From: Vespula vulgaris
Lineage: Eukaryota > Arthropoda > Insecta > Hymenoptera > Vespidae
DNA: 64,000 bases
Direction of reading: 5' to 3'
NCBI RefSeq assembly: GCF_905475345.1
Contig: NC_066596.1
Span: forward strand, 4,713,001 to 4,777,000
In this document: piece after piece, positions 1-15,422 of the stretch
Numbering within the stretch: position 1 is the stretch's first letter
Layout: every line of letters begins with the position of its first letter
Translations under genes and position numbers: made by a program
Notes under the pieces: model-generated
The model's database searches: none
Seen by the model: the letters and a program-made list of their open reading frames with translations, nothing else
Told to the model about the DNA's origin: nothing

Positions 1-515
1 CGCTCTATCGAGAGCAACCCAATCGTTTAAGTACTTCCACTTGTGTAATATTAGCTAAAGTATCGTTACAATGAAGCGCTATTTTGAGGATGTACAAACG
101 TATCCTTCATAGATTCGAAATGCGTCCACCCTCGACAGACACGCTGATCGATCGTTTCGTCTATCTGAATTCTTCAAAATCACTTTAATATCGGGAAAAA
201 ACGTTCATGTTTCTGTGCGTTTCAAAAAAATATACCTCGCTTCAAATGAGATTTTGAAAGAGCCATCAAACATTACTACGTACTATCAAGAAGATAACTT
301 TTTGATTTGAATTTTTTTATTATAGATAGATGTCAAATGATTTTTCCTTTCTCTTTTATTATCATGAATTTAATCAAAATCTATAGTAGTATTCACCGAC
401 GACCATAGTAGGGAAGAGCATCAAAATTTTACGTAAATTCGAGCTCACACATACATCGAAGTAGACACGATTCCTACTGTATACTTCGACCATCCCCACA
501 GAGAATAAAAAAGGA

Positions 516-518
<3 letters not shown>

Positions 519-561
<43 letters not shown>
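519..561 (+). repeat. (GA)n microsatellite
   Basis: An essentially perfect GA dinucleotide run inside a purine-rich segment. Polymerase slippage would explain it. Confidence 0.95.
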
Positions 562-565
<4 letters not shown>

Positions 566-2157
566 AAAATGAGAACCTAATCGTTAAAGTAAAGTCCGCA
601 GCACGTAGAACGTACGTACGTTGCTGGGGACGTTTACCTGCCACGATCGAAGTACACGCACATAGACAGAGAGGGTGAGAGCGAGGGGTTGAAGGGTGAA
701 GAGAGGGCATAGATACACGCGAGAGGAGGGCGGACCCTTTCGAGTCGCTGAATAATAAATGGCGCGATCGTCATGCCTCGAAACGTATTTGTCCCGGCGT
801 TCTTCGAAGTCCTTTGACACGGAGAGGGTTGGTACTGGTACGATACGAGGGGTGGAAAAGGAGTAGTTGGGCTCTCGATAACGGCGATACCCATATTCCA
901 CGTGCGGCTAATCGCGCAGAAACAATGAAAGCGAACGACCAAGAGAGACAGACTGATAGATAGATAGATAAATAGAGGAAGAGAGAGAGAGAAAGGTGAA
1001 GGGGGTAGAAACAGAAGGAAAACAGACGAAAAAAGAGATAGAAAATCGAGGAGAGAAGATAACGCCCTGCAATCGACATCGCTACGTCCAATTATTCCAC
1101 GGCTTTCCTTTGCTTTTCGCTTTGTCGCAATTAGTATTCGCGTTCGGTTTCCTTTGTCGAGGGCTAATTGAAAAACACTCGTGACCGGTTGCATTTATCG
1201 AAGGCGCCTCGGTAGAAGAGAAAATTGGCCTCGTCGTTAAAAGTGGAATTAGATGGTGTGAGTGGAACAGAATGAGCGAGAGAGGAAGATGATGGGATTG
1301 GAAGAAGAGATGAAAAAATTCACTCTCCACTTCAATCCCACCTCTTCTTGTTAATCTTCTTGATTTTAATAGTAATGGACATTGCTTCTTCATGCGACAC
1401 GCCGCACCATCAAAGATTTTACGTCAAAGATTTTTAGGTCACGTTGTAAAAGGTCTTCGGATTAATAGATTGTTTTCATTGATAATAATTATTCGTAAAA
1501 GATGCTTTATAAACAAAAATTTTTTTATATTCAATCTCAATTGACTCATTTATTTCAATTCATTATTTCGATAATTTCTTCTAATAGGCAACTAAAAAAT
1601 TAAGCGGATGAAATTCAAACAAATTCTTTTCGTAATCCGTCTTTTCTTACTCTTTCTCTTTTTTTATAAGGATTAAACTGAACTCGAAAGAGGCACATTA
1701 TTACTGCCGTAAATAATCATCGATAAATCTGGTTGTATAAATCGGCAACGCGACCAGGCGACATAATCCACAAACAAATTAAATCGTGGCTCTAACAAAT
1801 CTATGCTTTCCGAATGATTCCTGGCTTCATTCGATGCCGCTCCAGTTCCTTCCCTCATTTCTTCCTCATATCGAAAATAACTCTGATTTGTGATGCCGTT
1901 GGGTCAGTCGATTATTTTCATCTCTTGGCAACTGCTACGAAACAGTGACGAAGAGGAAGACTTTTCTTAAACGTATATATCTCTTTCAATTTTGCATTTC
2001 GATATTTGGAAAATGCTCGAGTATTTTTATTTCACACACAATTGTAAATGGATAAAAATTAGGGTGGAAGGATAAGATAAACGTAGGCTCAATAACGAAA
2101 GAAACTCTAGACAGCCGAGAGCGTATTCTGTTTTTCTCCATTTCCTCCCTTTTTTAT

Positions 2158-2190
<33 letters not shown>

Positions 2191-5100
2191 GCCCCCATCC
2201 CCAACTCTCCGATACTAAACGCGGCAGAGCGTGTCCATGAATTTTAATCCTTTTTACACGGACAAACGAGTGGTCGAGGGAGCAGAACGTTAATATTTTT
2301 TCAAACGGACCGCTGGAAATGAAGAAAACAAACTTTATCGTTCACTACGAAAAGTTTGCTAGACGAAACGAGACGAAAAGTCTGTCACTTAACACCCCTA
2401 TGGACTGTCTAGACTCCCTGAAGGGTGAATGTTTGATATCCCTGTGTTAATTGTGTTAATTGATTGCATTAACTAATTTATTGAAACTATCGATCAAAAC
2501 TTGAACCTATGAATTGTTCAACAAATATAAGAAAACTTTGACGACGGAAAGTATCGTGGAAGTACATGCAATAATTAGGATCGATCGATCCGTTAAATGT
2601 TCATCTCTGATGTCCTTTAAAATTCTTGACATTACTGAAGTCGGCGAAGGGAAGGGCTACGTAAGTGCTTACCGTTCCCGTTAGAATTCACGAATGCTCA
2701 CGACTACAATATTAATCGTATTTCGCGAGTGCGAGCGGCATAGCAACTAGTCTCCTCTACGTTGAGAATTGCTAGGTTAAGAGAGGAGACCGTGGTATCG
2801 CCGTTACTTAGAATGCGATTGCAAGAGAAATAAAGAGAGAGAGAGAGAGAGACTAAGAGAAATAGGACGAGGTAGAGGGATAAAGAGACGAAGGGGTTAG
2901 TTGGTGAGGTTGGTGAACGCACGGGTCAGGGGTCGTACCAATGGGGGTTCGACTGGTGGTTGTACCGTGTACCCAACCTAATAACCACGATCAGCCGTCG
3001 CTTATGTGTAGCTAATATATCAAATTATGACGACGTGCCTTGAATGACAAACCACCGGAGCTGCAGGCAGAAAGAGCGGCTTGTAGAACCGCTGTGGTTA
3101 CCCTCAATACCAGTCGTCGTGTCTTTGAACAGCCGAACATCATCGAGAGATAGTTGCTTCGTAAAGTGCCAAAATAGATTAGCTTTTGGTTAGAGAAAAT
3201 TATTCCTATTTGCTTCGACGAACGACAGACAATCTTTCGTTAATAAGCAATTAATATCTCTAGAATTGAATTTATTTGTTGTTGAATGGTAACTAATTTA
3301 AACCTACGCATTGAGTTAGTCAAAATCAATGTATGAGTTCCAAGAACTTGTGTTTATAGAACTTATAATTGAAAATAAGATATATAAAGTATCTTTTTTC
3401 ATGCGCTACAAAATTATTATGTTTAGTAATTATTAAGCTTTTCTCCATCAACAATTTCTCATTACTTTGCTTAAATGAAGTCAAGAAGTAAAACTTCACA
3501 ATATAATATCCGAGCAATACTTATAAAAAAACACGCGTATGTGTTCATTAAGCTAGAAAAGGTTCAAGGTTAAATGAAGTACATAGACGCATGCTTACCT
3601 CGCTTAATTAATTGTTGTCGATCAAAGATGTTGCAAATATCTCGGCAAACTACGAATTTCCAATTTGTAACTATACTTGGAAAATGGCAGACCTAAGATA
3701 CGTCGCGAGAGAACGCATATGAATTATGTAATAAATTAGCAAATCAAAGAGGCATTCACCGTGATTAATGTCTGAATATTCCAGACAATTTCCACATCTC
3801 GCGGACTCCCTCAAAGATTCCGCTAACGAGATCCCTTTTAGTCCTACGTCCTTCTCCCCTTCTTACCCCCACTTCTTCTTCATTTCAGCCAGTCGACTAG
3901 TTTCCTTCCTCTCCTGATTCGGAATTCGTTGCACGTCTAGTTTACTTTCATTCCCTTTTTCACGACAAAACGAGTGACAAATTTAACCTTAGAGAATTTT
4001 AACTGCTCGATTCGCTGACTAAAATTCGAAACAAATGACTAATCTACGAAATCTATTTTACCTTATAATACTTACGTTAGGTATACTACATAGATAGGTA
4101 GGTACTGGTATTATAGGAAACGAGGTATAGTAGAAAGTTATAAATTTGTAAAAGCCGCGATAGAGTATCACGCACGGTTCGCGCGAAATGCATCACGCTA
4201 ATACGACATCGATCGAATCCCCACTTTCTAGACTGGTGTTTATGCTCTCTCTCCTTTTTCCTGCTTCCTTCATCCATCCATCCATCCATTTATCCATCCA
4301 GTTTCGTTAAATCGAAGAAAATAAATGCTGAAAAGAAAAGATCACTGAGAATGTTGGAGAATAGATCACAAATTGGTCGCAACAAAATGAGCTCGAGTTC
4401 TAATCGAGCAAAAAAAACCTCGAGATCTTTTATTCATTATGCGTTTCTTTTTATTTTCCTCGTTTGTTTCATGACAATACGTAATAAGGATCGGTAATGA
4501 TAAGCGGAATGCGCGCATTAAATAAATTGCATCAGCGTCGTCATTAAATGACTCTTTCAATATCTCATTCCGGTCAAGTAAATTTTGAAACAATTAATTA
4601 CTAAATAATTATCAAACATCCTGTTATTTCTTGTTTATTGTAAAAGTATCGAACGTGGATGGATTACCAAGGCGAGGCAATGGATTACATTAAGCAAATA
4701 ATAAATTAATATATCTTTAGTTCTTCCCGAAACGAAATCAAACAATTCCATTTGGATTGTTATTTCTATCCCGTGGAGCGTAAAAAGAGAGGGAGGGGGA
4801 GAGAGAGAGGGAGAGAGAGAGAGAGAAGAAAAAACAAACAAAGAGAGCCGTAGAGTCCGACTATAACCGAGGCCGCCGGATTAATTGGGTAATTTGATTT
4901 CGTCTGATAGAAAGGCGAGAGGTGGGGACGGGAAAAGAACTCGGAATCTATCGTGCCGCCGATAAATCAAAGATTTACATTGAGTCCAACCCTATCTACT
5001 TTTCCCCCACCTTTTGCCAGCAACCTCCCACCAGGAATCGTTTTCAGTGCAGCGCGCATAGCTAGCTCGTACCATGCTGTTTCGTACTTAATTAGAAGCT

Positions 5101-6177
5101 TCTGCATGCAACGACGGCATGCATGTACATGCGTTTCATTATCCGCCATACTACATACAAGTACAAATACCAGTCCTGCTTTATACTTCGTTCGATTAGC
5201 CACAAAAACGGAACACCTTGTATTCTGTATCCAGCTTTTCATCTTGTTCTATCATTCTTTTCGCCTCTCTCTCTTTCTCTCATTTTGTTTTTTGAAATCT
5301 TGTAAAGATTGGCCAATCGGAGTTTTTTGTTTATTTTGAAGCTATCGCAAAAGATAAAAGGAAGATAAAACGAAGTGGTTTTAAAAATTGCCACTACTAT
5401 TCCAATATCGTACGACCTTTTTAATCTTTAAATTTAATTCCCTTAAAAGCAGTCGTTCGTCAGTGTGTATATGTGTGTTTATCGATCTTCACGTTTCCAT
5501 CTTATGCGCGTACTTTTCTTTTCTTTTCCTTCCATAAAATCATCGTATCATCGTTGTAAGATTAGAAAAAATTAAACGTTACCCTTATTAATCAAACACC
5601 TAATATTTTTCTTTATTTCATAACGAAAGGAACGTGCTTGTGCATCAAGCGAGTAATCTCGGTACCAGACCATTGTCGTCTTGAGAAAGAAATTCATTAA
5701 TTAACTAATTAATTCAGCGTCGATAGAGCGAAAGGGTCTTGTAGGTCGGGTGGCGCAGGATAACGCAGGCTCACGAACTGATTAAGGAAGAGTCACTCGC
5801 CCGTTCATACAGCGTTCGCATGTTCCCCAGTGATGCAAAATCTGTCTCATTAACAATCTAATTAATAATCCAATTACGTAGCAAGATCCGTGCTTGGCAT
5901 ATTTTCAGGGTAACGGGAAAACAATTCTCCCTGTCGTTTCCCTTTCCCCTCTACTCAACTCTCGTTATATACTAGAAGCTTTAGTGAGAAAAGAGAATGG
6001 GAGAGAGAGAGAGAGAGAGAGGGAGAGAGACAAAGCTACCGTCCCAACCCCCAGGAATTTAATAAGCAATTGCCAGGGATGAAACAAGACGCATCTGTGT
6101 ACCTACGTTGCGAGAGGAAGAGAGAGAGAGAGAAGGCAAAAGGTGCAACGTAGAGGTACGTCAAATGCGCATGCGTT

Positions 6178-6182
<5 letters not shown>

Positions 6183-6223
<41 letters not shown>
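6183..6223 (+). repeat. (GA)n microsatellite
   Basis: A perfect GA run of about 40 nt. A shorter GA run lies at about 5,999-6,030, so this is a local cluster. Confidence 0.95.
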
Positions 6224-6228
<5 letters not shown>

Positions 6229-9200
6229 TGCAGGGCTTTGATGGAGTAGAGGAAAATAGGAGGGACACGAGCGGGTACACAATATTTCCAATAAATTATG
6301 TTTGCATTGCTCGACTTGCTCTACCTCATCCCACTTTGTCAATCTGTTTTTTCTTCTCTTACTTTTTCTTCTTCCTACGATGAGGAGAGAACAAAAGGGG
6401 CATAGGATACTTTTTATATCGCACGACCGTTTCACGGAATTAATGAGGGAAGCATTCGTGTTGAAAAATCAGCATAATGTTTCTATCTATCTTTAGAAAG
6501 AAGAAAGAAATGTAGGTGGAATGTACTGATCTAATGAATTTTAAAGCAATAAATTTTAAATTTAGATTAGATTACGATTAACAATTGCATACCTCCAATA
6601 TAATACAAATTAATTTGATATACTACTCCTGATTTACCTGAAACTGAAGAAACTGTCTTCATGAAATGAGATTAATCTGATACCAGTTGTATTCCTACCA
6701 TTCCATTTTTTCGTTTCTCTAGAAAGTACCGCCGATAGCTCTTAATTGGATTTCCATCGAGCGAAAATTGTGATTCTGTATAGAAGAGACGAAGATAAAA
6801 GGAAAAAAGATAGAAAAGGTATATCCACGATACGTCGTCGTGCCTGAGATTGCTCTTTTGTGGCTAGTGCTTGATGGATGTTGCTAGTTCTAGCGATGGC
6901 AAGAGAAAAAGAGAAAAAAAGAAAGGAAGAAAAAGAAGTAGGTATTGCAGCTGAGTTTGCATTCTTGACGAATATGAATATTTCGGAAAAATAGAGCGAT
7001 TTTATTTTACGATGGCAAACAGGATGTAGATAGAGAAAGGAGATTTATCCATGTATTTTGCATAACCCCTGACCGTCCTTTTACCCTCTCGTCTTCGTTC
7101 AACTAAAATCGAATAAATCGGAAACCGCACGTAGGAAGTGCAACGGGGTAGAGTCTGTTTGGTTCCTGATCGATGATCCAATAAATCAGTAAACCGCAAA
7201 AGTCGCGAACCGCGTTTGGACAAATTCGATAAACCTTTACCCTAACTGTCCCTCTCTCTCTATTTCTTCCTATTTGGCTGTCTATGTATATCTCTCTTGC
7301 TCTGTATGAAAGTAGTGGCCTCTCGCAAGGCACAGACTCGTCTCGAAAGCGTCACGCCACAGGTGGTTGCGAAGTGTCTCGTTTTGTAGAGCCCACCTCC
7401 GAATTTGCAGCTCATCGATTATATTGGAATCGAGTACTTTTTGTATTGGAAGTTGTTGCCTATTAAATTTGTCCTTGCTTTACCGATGGAGCATATTCTG
7501 TATCGCGAGGAAATAAAGTTACGAGAGAAATTGAATAAAACACTGTTAATATTTTTTTTTAATTCGAATGAATTTCAAAAATGGGTCGCAAACAAAGTGC
7601 AAGTCCTATAGCTGTTAGAGTTTGATAATAACATTTTAAAGACTATAGATCGCGTAAATTACACTGTGCAAACGAGACAAAATGAAATGTCTGTGTAATT
7701 GTGAAGTAAAAAATGTAGAGGCAAAGGGATAATATAAGAAGAAGAGAACACGTTTGAACGAGAATGAGGAACGAAAGTGACAGAGAAAACGAAGAACTGT
7801 TGGGCAGTGTACGCGACTAGGTGAAAAGGCATTAACGGCCTCTTAACATGCAGATTGCCCCTTAAAGACTTCGAGGAGTTCCCCGAACCCTAATAGGACG
7901 ATTATTTAATGCCTCGTCGAGAAGCCTCCGTTATTCCACGTATCACGCGTGCCGTTGCACAAGAAATTATGTAGCCCTTTCTACTCGATCTTGCTCCCTA
8001 CAAAATACCTATTTCAATACTCAATTTTCACCAAAATCGAGAACCTTTTTCTTTGATAACTCACGATGATTCCAATGAACGAATGAAGCAAACACGAAGT
8101 TCAATAATACAGCTTCAACTTTTTCGACTTTAATTTCTATTTCATCACTGATCTTTCGAAGTTAGTTTTCTTTTTTAACTAGATTTATTTGTCTATACCA
8201 CTAATTTGGCACTAATTTAAACATTGCACAAGTTTTTTATTTACAATCTATTCTAACTATATTCATTTTAAAATTGAATTTACGACAGCAATCAATTCTT
8301 TATCTCACTTCATCGAACGAACATCTCCATCAGTAAATTTTTATTGGCAAAAAGGAGGACAACTTCTTATCGCTGTAGAATCGGGCGACTCAATTTCGGC
8401 GCCGCTATCGAGGACAAGGCTATCGATTTTCTAAAACTGCTTCCGAATAGGATCTCCGAAGAGGAGAAAAAGAAAAAGGAATATAACGGAGGCGAGTAAT
8501 AATTCGAAAGCAAAGCCGCATAAAAGGGGTCTAGAAGGACAGCGGACATCGGTAGAGCATCTCGTTCTACTCGGCGATCGGAATAATTCCATATAAATGA
8601 ATACTCTGTGGAAGGGAGAAGGAGAGAGAGGCAGAATGGGCAACGAACCAACAGGAATAACGATCGAAGAGTGCGGAACCGAAATTAATAGACACGGTTC
8701 TTCGTCGAAAATATTTTCACGAAGCAAAGTGAAAGTGAGGTATGATACGGAGGGATACGAGTGAGGAAGGAGGAGCGAGAAAGAAAGAAAGAAAGAAAGA
8801 AGAGGAGTGAGAAAGAGAGAGAAGCATGTTCCAAAAACTGGCGGTTGTGGCGGTAAACCAAAGAGAGAAAGAGAAAGAGAAGAGGTCCGATCGCACTTAA
8901 TAGCACGAAATTATGCCGAAATTGGATTTTAATTTAGCGGCCTCGAGGCAAATGTATTCAAATTAGCTCGGAGGAAATAACGAGGCCCTCCTCTACGAGG
9001 GCCCGCAGGGTTAAATAAATTTCCTTTCTGTTAATGATTATGTAGATTGAACGACATTTCTTTTCGTGCACGGCGATACGTCGCCTCGTGTCGCGTCGTT
9101 TTCGTTAACGTTCACGAAAGAGAGAAAGAAAAAAAATGGGACGGAAGAAGAAGGGAGAGGATATGGTAGAAGGCCAATGAAGGGTAGCGAAGGAGGGGAG

Positions 9201-11022
9201 TGCACGAAACCGAATTAAGGATAATTGCCTCGCGAAAGAGGAAGACCGAAGGAATGGTAGAACAAGGGTGAAACGTGGAAAGAGGGAAGGAGAGCCAATC
9301 ATTGGTGTACCTCGGTCGCAGGAATCAATTTTCGAGGACGTGGCACGTCGGATTTCTCTTCTGCTGACCATCACCAGTAATAACGATAGTATCTATCTTT
9401 CTGTTTTTCTCTCTCTCTCTCTCTCTCTCTTCTTTCTTTTCATCCTCTTCTTTTGACTTTTTTCTTTCTCCGCGAACAATCGCACGCGATTTGCATTGGT
9501 AATCATTTGATTTATATTAAGATGCGATTACATTTCAATCTTTAAAGTTATCCCATGTAAAGTATCCTGTTTTTGTAAGTATCTAAATTTGTTGTAATAG
9601 AAAGAGTGGGTCGAGAACTTTCTCAGTGTCTCCTGTAAAATCAATATTGTCAAGATCGTTAATACATACATAGAATTAGTTGCGTAGTTTTCCTAGCCAG
9701 TAAGATTAAACCGAAATAAACGGCTCCTTGTGTCGCATCGATAGTCGCGTGCCAAGCAAGTCGGGGATAAGAGAGATGGGGAAGGAAAAACAGGTTGTGG
9801 CTGGCGTGACGCGTACTCGACCTTTGACCGACTTGCAGCACAAAGTGTCGTGGGATATCGATTTAGGAAGACTCGCGGGACTTCGCAAGGGCTAAAGATT
9901 TTAATGAAACGATTTTAAAGGACTCAACGACCAAATTTTTTTGTTTCCAAACCAGTTTATACAGCATAATATAATTATCATTAATAACTTAAACAGTTAA
10001 TGATTATAAAGGTGAAATAAACTTGATGTTTGAACGGTTTTAGTAAATTTCCAAGTTTTTCCATTAATATGAAGAAGGATTTATATAAACTGGAAAACAA
10101 TATCTGCAAACTGTATTCTATATGTTGATTTATTTTATCTGCACTGTATGTTATTTCAGCAACACAGGCGAACAAAATCTGTTGATATGAAAACAGTGCG
10201 ATCATCAAATATTTTATAGAGACAATTAACCAATTTTACAATATGTATATCTTTACAATCAAATAACCCGATCAAAATTCACGTCATTATCGATATATTT
10301 CCCTACATTGTTCCGATTTTCGATTCGAGAAATTCTGCGAACAATGCTGAGTTTAAACGAGTGGTATAACGATGCCGGAAGGAAAGGAAAAACGAGGAAA
10401 GGAAAAAAACAAAAAGTGCAAGAGAGAAAGAGAGTAAGGGAGAGAGAGTGGAAATTCGTAACCAGAAAGTGTCGAGCGAGAAACGTGTTGCGTTAAAGGC
10501 ATAGGCTACGATAAAAAAAAAGGGTTAAAAGGGAGTGATACTAGGCATGGTTAAAGAGAGAGAGAGAAAGGGGGAGATACACACACACGTAGAAAACAGA
10601 AGATCGCGAAAGAAAGAGAAGAAACGTCCTTTGAATCAGACCTAAGCGAAGGTTCGTAGGAAAGCGCCAGTGGAGTGTACGCGAAGAGGTAGGATGTCGA
10701 GGAGGAGGAGATGCTGGAAGGGGAAAGGAGAGGAAGAAGAGGGGACGGAAAGTGGAAGGGGTAGCTAGGAGTACCAGGCAAAAGAAAACGAGCGTGCGGA
10801 GGGCGCGACATCGGCCGCTGCAAATTGCAATTTTGTTGTGAGATCATTATAAAATACATAATGCCGAGTCGCCTACTACCTCCCACCCTTCCGTCCGCCG
10901 TCCCTCTTTCTCTTCTTCTTCTTCTTCTTCTTCACCCATCGTTTCTCATCCTCTCGGCATTGCCACACCAGCCGCAGAATCCTCCCTCTGCCTCCTCTCT
11001 CTACTTTTCCCTCCCTCTGCCT

Positions 11023-11028
<6 letters not shown>

Positions 11029-11075
<47 letters not shown>

Positions 11076-11095
11076 TCTCTCTCTCTCACTCTCTC
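11029..11095 (+). repeat. (CT)n microsatellite
   Basis: A CT run with two interruptions, inside a pyrimidine-rich tract from about 10,900 to 11,100 that also has a CTT run near 10,915-10,935. Confidence 0.95.
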
Positions 11096-12021
11096 CAGCA
11101 CCTTCAACCGGCAGGCATCCTCCGGCTGCACGACGGAGTTTGTACGAGAAGAGAGGAGGCAGCGTCTCGTTAAAAGTTTCTAGCGACGCGTATTCTTAAT
11201 AGTCTGCGCGCGGACACGCCGTCATTAAAATTATAACCAACCTCCTATGCCACCTACTACCTCCTCTCTCTCTTCACCCCCACCATCTCAAACCCTCTCG
11301 TTCTCCTCGTCCTTCTCTAACCATCACACTCCTTTCCAACCGGCCACCCAACCATCCTGTTTCGCAGCTTCCGCGTTTTCGCATTTTCCATCCCCTTTCA
11401 CTTGCTCGCAACGACAGCCCGGGCAACCCGTTCCTTCCTCCTCTTGCTTCTCTTACTCTTACTCCGTTAACGCACACTCCCTGAATGTGTCCGTTTAATC
11501 GAGCGCTGATGAAATCAAGAGAATCCACGCTCATCTTCAGACTCATACTTCTTATTCTAATTCTGATTGTCAGTCTGGTGACTCGTTAGATGCGATCATT
11601 CTTGATTGTCCAAATCGAATATTGAAATACCTTATAGAAGTGAACGCTGATTGAATCGTAAAAATTTAATGTAATGCAGTTGCCGCAGTTTCGTTCTATT
11701 TTTATTGATGTTCCAACATTTTCAATTCTTCTGCCTTATAATGGATCAATTAATAGTATCCAATCATCAACAACAATATCTTGAAAGAAAGTGGAAAAGG
11801 CTTAGAGAGAAAAGTAAAACTATGAAACGAAGAAATACTTTCGATCCAGGGTCATAATGTAGGTTTAAACTTATGAAAACTCGTAGCCCTGGTAAACGCG
11901 TAAATACGGGGCTACCGGATAATATTATATATGCATATTATATATATAATACATATACACAGGTGTATGCTCGTATACATGTATTCTCGTGAATAAAGTA
12001 GCGGCAGAACCCGGTTGAAGG

Positions 12022-12025
<4 letters not shown>

Positions 12026-12066
<41 letters not shown>
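12026..12066 (+). repeat. (GA)n microsatellite
   Basis: A perfect GA run of about 40 nt in an otherwise AT-rich segment. Confidence 0.95.
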
Positions 12067-12070
<4 letters not shown>

Positions 12071-15000
12071 GAGAACCCATGTCGGATATAATCGTCCGGT
12101 ATTTAAGTAGTGAGTTTAGATACACCGGGTATATTTAAACGTGCTTATTATCATATAAATACAAGTTGGACGTTCAATTTACGCGGCCGAGTTCTCTCGC
12201 TCTTCCGAAGCCCAGCTCCCTCAACCTCCTTGCCGTATCCCACCTCGACCCTTACCCGTAGGAAACCCACGCGAGCGCACGCTCGTGCGTAAGCGTCTCT
12301 ACGTGTCGGCGGAGTTACAAAAGTTATTATTGTTATTACCGTACCGTTTCGAAAGTTTTGTTGCTCACGCTCTAGCTACCCACCCACTTACACCCACCTT
12401 ACTACCCACTTTTCCTTCCTTTCTTCCTTCCTTTCCGCATTTACTTTGTTTCCTTTCTGTTTCCTTATCTTTCACTCTCTTTTTCTTTGTTTCTCTGATC
12501 TAATCACAACATTCTCATTAGTGCTAGATTTAATTAACGTAATCAAGTTTTCTCGATACACGAGAAAGTATATCGAATACTTTATCGAATTCATTCTAAT
12601 AGTTACTTTAAACGTAAGAAATTTGTTTTCTTTCGAACAAAGAAATTTTCTTAATTCCGGCCATTTTTAATACATTTAGTTGTAAATAACGTAGAGATTA
12701 TACAAGAAAGCAACGAAATTTATTACATACACCATTTCGGGAATACTTTCGTCGTTCTATCCTTTTGAATGGAACGACTCAATAAGATCGCAAAACAAGT
12801 AACTTTTAATCTGTCCTCGCGTGACGTGGATTATGTCTGGACTGGCTTATCGACGCGTCGTTCTTGCGTCCTGTCCACTCTTTTACTCACCCTTCTACCT
12901 TTTCGACATGTCTCGTCGAATCCAATGGTCTCGATCGACGGAGGATAAACTTTATACAGTAAAAGGATTATAAAGGAATCCTTTAAAAATGCATAAGTGT
13001 ACTGAAAGAATAATCGGATCTTCTGATCAATTGTTTATGTCGTTCAAATGTAATCAAGATAATTTATTACTTTTTAATTTGTATTATATCAAATACTTTC
13101 AACGATACTCAAATTCTTTCAACGATATAACCCCATCTAAGAAAGTTTCAAACCAAACGACTGCTTTTTGAAACAAAATTGAATATGAAAAAAGTTATGA
13201 ACATATTTAAATAACCTCAAGCGCATTTTAATTATATCAACATGAAAACCAGGCTTCGTGTCTCCACGTAGTCTACACGCAAGTATTTCGCATTAACCGG
13301 GCTTAATCTTGCCATATAAAATATCTTATGAAATAAAAGCGCGTAAAACGAAACGTTCTAAATTGAAAATTCTCGAATAATTTAATATATTAATGGAGGC
13401 GCTTTGAATACGGATGCCTCGGAAATTTATCGTTAACCCGAACTTGCGCGTGCTCGCTCGTTTGATTTTGTGCTAGCGGATTTTTATGCGTGGCAACCTG
13501 AAACATCCAATTTCAAATTTCGCGAGTAATTTAATTCAACAATTTGCGCTGGTTCGCTAACGCGCACGCGCACCAGCGCAAACGAAATACAGTCGTAGCG
13601 ACCCTTTGGAAAATTTACAAGCGTGCGCGCGCCTACTCGATAGAGAGTGAAATGTGAAAGAGAGACCGAGAGAACGTTTTATTTAACCACACTGGTCTTT
13701 CACGCTCGAATGAAGTTTAAGAAATTTGCATTTCTCGGAGAAGTTCGTAATTATGATTATCTACGTGTACGATTGTGACTGTCAGAATGAAAAGAGGGAT
13801 CAGAAATTTTTATCATGATTCCAACGTCCCTTCTCTTACTTCCCCCATTTTCAATAATTTTTAATTAAAAACTTCATTATTCTTTTTCTTTTCTTATAAT
13901 AATACACATCATCATAGTTGGTTATTGTTTCATGGCGAACTAAAATAAGTAAGAAAAGAAAAAGAACAAAAAAAGAGAGTGAAAAAGTCTTTTCTAATTT
14001 ACGTAGAAACGAGGGACGAAACGAAAACGCGAGAATGTCGAAATGGCTGACGGCCGGTCGATATCTCGAATTATACATTCTCTTGTCGGAGGAGAACGGC
14101 CAGCTACCGTGTGTGTATACCCAGCGTTCGCGCGCGCGAGAACGTGCCTTTTAGATATATACATAGATACTATATCAATGTACCGGGGTAATAACCCCCG
14201 CGCGATTATAAAGGCACCATTTGGCTTAATATTTAACGATCTTATTAATAACTCAGGGAATACAGAAAGAACCATGCACGAGTGTCTCGTTTCCGAATCG
14301 ATTATCTTTACGGACTACACCCCGACTTACCCCTACACCCCCATACCTTTCCCCATCCATCTTTTCCATGAATTTATGTGTTATCGATGATACTTCTAAC
14401 AAATTGCAGAAAAAATAAACGACGCTTAAAGTTTTTTTACAAGAGAAAAGTATTTCTTTAACTGAGAAAAAGAAAGGAACTGGCTAGAAATTAATACAGT
14501 TATTATTTATACATATATTTATAATATTGTCAGACAAAAAATAGTATTTTTTGCCAAATCGATTTTGTAAATTCCTATTATAGTTGCTCAATGTTAAAAA
14601 TTCAGTATAATTCAAACGTACATATTTCTCAGACTTTTACTATTACTGGAAAGATTTGAAGAGATTAATTAAACACAGGTATTTAACTATTAAATTTGCT
14701 GTCAGAATATCAATCATTTTTGTAAGAAACAGACGTTTAATTAGCTAATTATTCTACTGATTCAGATATAGATTGTTTCTTTTCAGATATTCTACTTATT
14801 CAAATGTAGATTGTTTCAAAAGAAAAATAATTTAAATATCATCAAATTTTTATGATCAAACAATTTATACATTGTGAATGGCCTTATACATACACCTTAT
14901 TTCTTAAGAAAATTTTTAGATCAATTTATATTCCCAAGGGGGATAGAGAAGAAAAACAAAATAAAAAGACTACACTTTCCGTAACGGAGGAACATAAAGG

Positions 15001-15345
15001 GCATCGTTTGATCCGGGCACACATGCTCTCTTTCTCCGTCTCTTACTTTTACACACACGCCATCGAAGGATCGAAAAGCCGCTGTCGGTCCAGCCACTCT
15101 CGTTCGAATCCTTCTTTTTTCTCTTCCCGCGTATAATCGAACCCAGCGAGACCACCGCCTGGCATGGCAGATGTCCCAGACTATACTGACAATAATTGCC
15201 TGATTTCGTAAAACCTTTCTGTCTTTCTCTCTCACAGTCTTTCTCGTTCACTTACAGCAGCAAGATAGAGAGAGAGGGAGAGAGAGAGAGATCTGAATTC
15301 GACTTAATTAGTTCATTTAAATTAGCCGTTTCTTTCCTGGTAGAG

Positions 15346-15349
<4 letters not shown>

Positions 15350-15414
<65 letters not shown>
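15350..15414 (+). repeat. (GA)n microsatellite
   Basis: The longest uninterrupted GA run in the window. It is flanked by a shorter GA run at about 15,267-15,291 and a CT run at about 15,465-15,490, so the GA and CT arms could pair as an imperfect inverted repeat. Confidence 0.95.

Positions 15415-15422
<8 letters not shown>

Noticed and set aside
474..1393. Several overlapping minus-strand frames of 100-186 codons rich in Leu/Ser
   Set aside because: They are translations of CT-type microsatellites and pyrimidine-rich DNA, with no domain and no splice context.
15100..15125. GTTCGAATCC, resembling a tRNA T-arm box
   Set aside because: No acceptor stem, D-arm or anticodon arm can be formed around it.
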